Notes under the pieces: generated by a model
Told to the model about the DNA's origin: nothing
Database searches by the model: none
What the model saw: the letters and a program-made list of their open reading frames with translations, nothing else
Translations under genes and position numbers: made by a program
In this document: piece by piece, positions 58,480 through 64,000 of the stretch
How positions within the stretch are numbered: position 1 is the stretch's first letter
Layout: each line of letters begins with the position of its first letter
Assembly (NCBI GenBank): GCA_964017155.1
Contig: OZ024856.1
Span: 46,717,610-46,781,609 of the forward strand
DNA from: Oasisia sp. SBJ-2009
Taxonomy: Eukaryota; Annelida; Polychaeta; Sabellida; Siboglinidae
DNA: 64,000 nt
Reading direction: 5' to 3'

Positions 58480-59660
58480 ATTGTACATATGGTGTATTTA
58501 ATGTGTTGCTGTGATAATATGGCTTATTACTACTGAAAGGCATTCGATTTATATGTGTAGTAAACATGAAATAATTTAATCCAAGCGTAATGTAATTAAT
58601 GTCACAGAAGTAGAACTTTCTAGCTGGTCGCCCAATTTAAATAACATAAAACTGTATTTTCAAAGAGGTGAAAGTGAATTGAATTTGTGTTCTCTAAAAC
58701 ACTTAAATTACTGAAGGTTGATTTGTAACCTGCAACTTGTTTTATAATCAAAGTCAAACTAAACTACTGAACAGCACACGCCTGAAACAATCTACACACT
58801 GCCCATTTGTGAGGGTAATTATCCTCCACTGCAGCTGTGAAAAGCACCCTCCTGGGAGAACGCAAATTAAACGCACGCATTGATGTCAGCAGGAGTCGCA
58901 AAAGCAATAAACTTACCACTGCAATCATGACAAGAGCATGTCATTCGATCCACTAAGTTGGATAATGCATATAGGGAGAGATTGTTGTGATATGATAGTT
59001 TTCCTCACTGAGCAACATCGCAGGACTTGGGTTGTGTTCTCCTTTCTTTGCTGCTTTGTACCAGTAATAATTCGATAAGTTTTATCAGTATCAGTTCGTG
59101 CGTGCGTGCTTGTGCGCGTGCGTGCGTGCAACATATTTCTTTGTTTAATTTTTTTGCCTGCGTTACATTTGTACATTAGTTTCTTCTGTGTATTTAATAT
59201 GTAGGAAACATAATATATTAGAATACACAACTGCTGAACGGAAATACACGTGATTCCCTTCCCCTACCCTACTCCCAAAAACAGAACCACCAATCAAAAA
59301 ACACGAAATTCGTTGTGTGTACTTTTAATAACTGTCTTAACCAAATGTTAATATATGAAGTACATTGCTTTGATACAGCACTCGTGTATGAGTAACTTGT
59401 ATAAATGTATTTCCAGATTAACAATCCACAATGACAATACTTTCATCATTAGGCCTATGTTAAATAGCTAGTGCGTAAACAATCATGTCTCGCTCGTAAC
59501 CATAACAAGGAACAATGATTTCCCCATGAATCTATTTATCGTTGAGAAGTTCAAGCAAACCAGGCACAAACAGCACGACAGTTATGTTTGTTCATCTGTT
59601 TGAAGGTACGAAACATTGTTAAAATAATTACTTACTGGAAGGTTGACAGTTGAACTATAT
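58480..59660. other. No gene seen
   Basis: AT-rich, with a short GTGC-rich patch at 59098-59130 (CGTGCGTGCTTGTGCGCGTG). No coding motif recognised. Confidence 0.4.
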
Positions 59661-59676
59661 CTAACGTCCCAACCAT

Positions 59677-60528
59677 CTAGATGTTGGTGAGATCTATATC
59701 TGGCAGAAATGTAACACACCGGAATGGCTGTGTTAGAAATGACAGTGTTTTCCTTCTACATGATGTTACGATTGGAATACTCACATCCTTAAATCGTCTG
59801 GCATCCATACAAGACGTCACATTGCCGATATTATCGACAATGATTGCAGTTGTTGCATTGAAGGTACCGCCTTCTAATGTCTTCCTTTTCCTATCCAGTT
59901 TGTCCATTGCAAAGATACGTTGATTGTGAGACATATTTTTTGTTCTCCGGAATGTCTTGCTCTATCTGTTGCATGATGGTGGCACATTGTGACGTTAGCT
60001 GACGTTTAAGAGTGTTATAATTGATTCCTGTACCAAGTCTTTTATTCAATGTGATCAATGTTTTAATTGCTCCGTGTCTGGTTTTACACATGATATGCAG
60101 TGGCAATGCCCAGAGGGGTGACTATTCCTGAAACATGTTGTATGAGTTGCTGGACAACTATGAGTTTTTATTTTGTGTTGGCTCATCAACTGATATCCGT
60201 CCTGAGCTGTGAGCCTCTTCGTCCCCATGTGGTAATCGTGTTTTCGTGCAGAGAAGCATGGCAGTGAAGTTGAAGAGAGATATTGGAACCATCTTTTAAG
60301 CAGCAGCGAACGATACCTCGGTTGTCTGTTCACGTCTTCTCTCTCTCCTGCACATATCAATACATGATTGTCTGGCTCCAAAATCCTGAACCTATCAAGA
60401 GCATCATCTAGGGGTACATATGATGCGCAAATGAATCCAAAACCGCAACTTTCGTTTAAAAAAAATGCGCTTGCCGAACCTTTGTTACTCGTACCGCTAG
60501 AACCGTACCAGTTTCCCCAGTTAGACAC
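59677..60528 (-). pseudogene. Decayed ORF of an uncharacterised invertebrate repeat family
   Basis: Three minus-strand blocks in different frames follow each other. 60528-60055 (157 codons) starts MSNWGNWYGSSGTSNKG and contains PLDDALDRFRILE. 60106-59891 contains CKTRHGAIKTLITLNKRLG and GINYNTLKRQ. 59934-59677 contains FAMDKLDRKRKTL and EGGTFNATTAI. The latter two resemble, from memory, unnamed proteins with 'TRSK..V..L...G...SY..V' followed by 'DN.D....T.SG.GT.H'. At least two frameshifts separate the blocks. The N-terminal codons are made of the 70-bp satellite that continues upstream. Function unknown. Confidence 0.4.
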
Positions 60529-61820
60529 GTGAATGAACTCGTGAATTAACGTGAAAACTCGTACCGCTAGAACCGTACCAATGTCCCCAGTTAGACACGT
60601 GTATGAACACGTGAATTCGCGTGAATACTCGTACCGCTAGAAGCGTACCAGTTCCCCCAGTTAGACACGTGAATGAACTCGTGAATTAACGTGAATACTC
60701 GTACCGCTAGAACCGTACCAGTTTCCTAAGTCACACACGTGAATAAACCCGTGAATACTCGTACCGCTAGAAGCGTACCACTTTCCCCAGTTAGACACGT
60801 GAATGAACACGTGAATTCGCGTGAATACTCGTACCGCTAGAACCGTACTAATTTCCCGAGTTAGACACGTGAATGAACTCGTGAATTAACGTGAATACTC
60901 GTACCGCTAGAACCGTACCAGTTTCCCCAGTTAGACACGTGAATGAACTCGTGAATTAACGTGAATACTCGTACCGCTAGAACCGTACCAGTTTCCTCAT
61001 TCACACACGTGAATTAACGTGAATACTCGTACCGCTAGAAGCGTACCAGTTCCCCCAGTCAGACACGTGAATGAACTCGTGAATTAACGTGAATATTCGT
61101 ACCGCTAGAAGCGTACCAGTTCCCCCAGTCAGACACGTGAATGAACTCGTGAATTAACGTGAATACTCGTACCGCTAGAACCGTACCAGTTTCCCCAGTT
61201 AGACACGTGAATGAACACGTGAATTCGCGTGAATACTCGTACCGCTAGAACCGTGCCAGTTTCCCTAGTTAGACACGTGAATGAACACGTGAATGAACAC
61301 GTGAATGAACGTGAATACTCGTTCCGCTAGAACCGTACCAGTTTCCCCAGTTAGACACGTGAATGAACTCGTGAATTGACGTGAATACTCGTACCGCTAG
61401 AACCGTACCAGTTTCCCCAGTTAGACACGTGTATGAACACGTGAATTCGCGTGAATACTCGTACCACTAAAACCGTACAAGTTTCCCCAGTTAGACACGT
61501 GTATGAACACGTGAATTCGCGTGAATACTCGTACCGCTAGAACCGTACCAGTTTCCCCAGTTAGACACGTGTATGAACACGTGAATTCGCGTGAATACTC
61601 GTACGGATAGAACCGTACCAGTTTCCCCAGTTAAACACGTGACAGATCACGTGAATTCACGTGAAGACACGTACCAGTGAAACCGTACCAGTTCTGACCC
61701 AGTACGATACGTGTCAAACTCGTGACAACAGACAGAACACGTGTATTCACGTGAATACACATGAAAACACGTACTGGTGGAGCGGTACCAATTATGAACC
61801 AGTATGACACGTGTCAACTG
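60491..61820. repeat. 70-bp satellite, about 17 units plus degenerate end
   Basis: GTACCGCTAG starts at 60491, 60561, 60631, 60701, 60761, 60831, 60901, 60971, 61029, 61099, 61169, 61239, 61321, 61391, 61461, 61531 and 61601 (some units varied, the last GTACGGATAG). The usual period is 70 bp, with 58-60 and 82-bp exceptions. Each unit ends with ACACGTGAATGAAC, CGTGAATT and CGTGAATACT. After 61650 units drift to 'CACGTGTATTCACGTG'. Confidence 0.92.
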
Positions 61821-61839
61821 GTTCAGAAATGGTTCCTTG

Positions 61840-64000
61840 TTTGCATTAATTATGAACAAAAAGACAAGAATCACAAAACATAAGAATGTAAACAAGAATG
61901 ATATATTTAGTAATTGATAAATACACAATTTGGTGACAAATTTGATTTACAGATATGTTATTGATATAAATGTGAACTGTGTTAACAGTAAAAAAGATAT
62001 ATGTCAAACCACAGCAGACATATTTTAAAGTGTATTTTTCAAAAGACCGTTTTCATGGGTAGCTTTAACGTTACCAGTTATGTTACACTGTTTTTGCAGG
62101 ATAAATAAAAGTGCTTGTATTAGTTTTCATTTTTCTTTTCAGATAAAAATGCAAATCATGGACTTCCTGAAAAGCGCAACACCACCACGTTTACGGCATG
62201 TTGTTAACTACAGTGCCTATGTGAAATGTAGGGCGCAATTGTTAATAGGCGCAAAACAAACAAAAAACATATCAACAAATGCATGGTAACAAAGACACTA
62301 TAAATTTGCAAGTAATGGCAGCCATTTGTATGAATGAAATGACGTATAACTTCGCTTGCACTGCCAGGGTAGTTTGCGAGGGTTGTAATCTGATGGGTAT
62401 GTTTGTTCCAGGTTATATCTGTGGTGATGCATCTCCATCTCCTAGACAGGGATGACAGTCTGTTTCCTGTAGTGTTGTATTTCCTAGAGAATAACTAATA
62501 TTATAACTATAATAACTAAAACGTTTTACATTTCTTGCACATGTATTAGTCTTAGCACAAAGCCTTTTTAGCTTAAAGTGCATTTGCCAGTCATGACCCC
62601 ATTTTGTTAATTCATCTAGGTCTTTCTGTAGTTCTTGTAGGTCTGATTGTTTGTTGATTTCTCTGTATTAGGCACAGCAATCTGCAAAGATTAATAGGAG
62701 AGTCGTCCGTGATTTTTCTTTGATCTAAATATATAATATTGTAAAAGGTAAAGATAAATATACAGACACTTTGAAGATAGACAATGTAAATGTTGAGTCA
62801 AGTTATATCGCTCCCTAATAGTGCCACACATTATTTATTGCATTATGACATGGGGTTTTCAATCAAACAGAATATTAAAACTTGAAAAAACCTGAAAAGT
62901 ATTACCTTATTATATTTCCCACAGAAACACTTTAAAAATACACTTTTTAAAAGTATATGATATCCTTAAGTTTCAACAATGTAAATTTTATTATAAATTG
63001 TTTTCACAATGACCTACCGTTTTAGTTCCTAAACTGGAGAATAATGTTTTACCAGGTACATAATCATGATACAAGAGTCGAGCACAAACTGTACAAGAAA
63101 AGCACTACACAGTGGGGAGGATTTTGAAATGATGTGAAATTGTAACGTTTGCAAACTTATCAAGTAATACATACAAGACAAAATGGCTTGTATGCAAGAT
63201 TAAGAACTAACAACCACATGTTAACTTGATTTCAACCTTATACAACACAAATTGTATCATAAAGTCAAACTCATTAATTATATACGCTACGCTACATACC
63301 GGGGTACTTGTTAACCTTCATTTATGTTTTGGTAAATATTTGATTTAGTTGATGTGCTTGATATTGGTAGTTATTTTTATAAGGATGGCTCCTTGATAGC
63401 GACTATTACAGACTTAGAGGAGTCTCCTGAACCTTTGTTGTTATTTCAATGTCATATATTATGCCATTTATACAATACGTTTACATATAGTTTGTATCAT
63501 TGTTGTAATTTTTGACACGGATATATTCTATTAAGTATTGGTGAAATAAAAGCCAATTCTTCTTGAATCATATATGAGTATTGTTTACTGAAATACACTG
63601 TTTTGTGTTAAGTAAATTAAATTATTAAAAGTGGTAATTTCTTAGATAATTTTCTGAAATAATTCACTCCATTAAAAATTACACCAGAAACATCAGGTGC
63701 TTAGTTAGTCTTAATGTTTTTCTGTGAATAAATAGTGAGAGGTTTGCTGCAAAATAGGTGAGAGATGTTGAGACCCCTGCTACAACTCTTCAATACCACT
63801 TAGTGAAGACATGTAATACCCAATTGTGTACACATGTAATACATTTCCTACATTATTACATTTGTGAAATCAAAACTAAACATACTATAGTATTTTTATT
63901 TTGATGATTTATTAAAACAACTTTACATAGTATAATTATTATCACCGTGGGTTCTCATGTTATACAATAATTATCCTTAACATACCATTGGCTATGCCAT
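61840..64000. repeat. 2.2-kb segment, copy 2 of the nearly identical direct repeat
   Basis: Corresponds to 38244-40404 at a constant offset of 23596 with only about four differences seen. It begins directly at the edge of the 70-bp satellite region, whereas copy 1 follows unrelated AT-rich DNA, so the left edge is a true junction. It runs beyond the window. It includes the same LINE remnant (62526-62716, minus) and small frame (62080-62289, plus). Confidence 0.92.

Noticed and set aside
60491..61650. CRISPR-like array of regularly spaced repeats
   Set aside because: Whole 70-bp units are repeated with no variable spacers, in DNA with animal transposons; it is a satellite.

Overview
This is AT-rich, intron-bearing animal DNA with very little recognisable host coding sequence. 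Long dinucleotide microsatellites, several LINE lineages, a P-superfamily element with THAP exons, a Mutator-like element with a FLYWCH/MULE protein, foldback and Harbinger-like elements and satellites together point to a repeat-rich (probably marine) invertebrate genome. The sequence alone does not let me name the phylum. No rRNA gene, convincing tRNA, CRISPR array or virus was seen.

Layout. 0-6.5 kb: LINE reverse-transcriptase remnants (70-633; 2320-3190), a THAP zinc-finger exon (about 2249-2127, minus strand), a roughly 1 kb repeat bounded and punctuated by a 'TTGGTATCGGGCGTAACA' motif, and a perfect (CA)n tract of about 900 bp. 6.5-10.2 kb: a degenerate tandem array carrying many sites like the CTCF core. 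10.3-19 kb: an Ulp1/PHD-like fragment, three LINE 3' tails, microsatellites, a CTATAG-rich tract, and two copies of a repeat whose ends carry tandem NRF-1-like palindromes. 19.2-22.4 kb: a decayed P-type transposon with inverted ends, a THAP exon and a transposase exon. 23.7-38 kb: LINE debris and two RTE-like LINEs of about 3.5 kb on the minus strand, both inactivated. Between them lie two more THAP fragments and a 13-bp-periodic palindrome cluster. 38.2-40.4 kb: a segment repeated almost perfectly at 61.8-64.0 kb, where it runs off the window.

41-47 kb: a foldback element, then the most interesting object, a 3.4 kb unit (43460-46869) with inverted ends of about 150 bp. It encodes a broken gene for a protein that I read as having a FEN1/XPG-like PIN nuclease fold followed by a Cys-rich tail. 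I know of no described transposon with this arrangement. 48.4-53.5 kb: a LINE tail, a Harbinger-like MITE, and a complete 2,353-bp Mutator-like element (50906-53258) with a perfect 9-bp target duplication. Its ends are tandem arrays of TTACCGAAATGTCC, and its FLYWCH+MULE transposase gene carries one nonsense codon. 53.9-61.8 kb: a 127-bp satellite, possible terminal exons of an unidentified gene, sparse AT-rich DNA, a decayed ORF of an uncharacterised family, and a 70-bp satellite whose first unit overlaps that ORF.

The genes do not form a pathway. The window is a record of successive transposon insertions, most of them broken. Family names come from reading motifs; no search was run.
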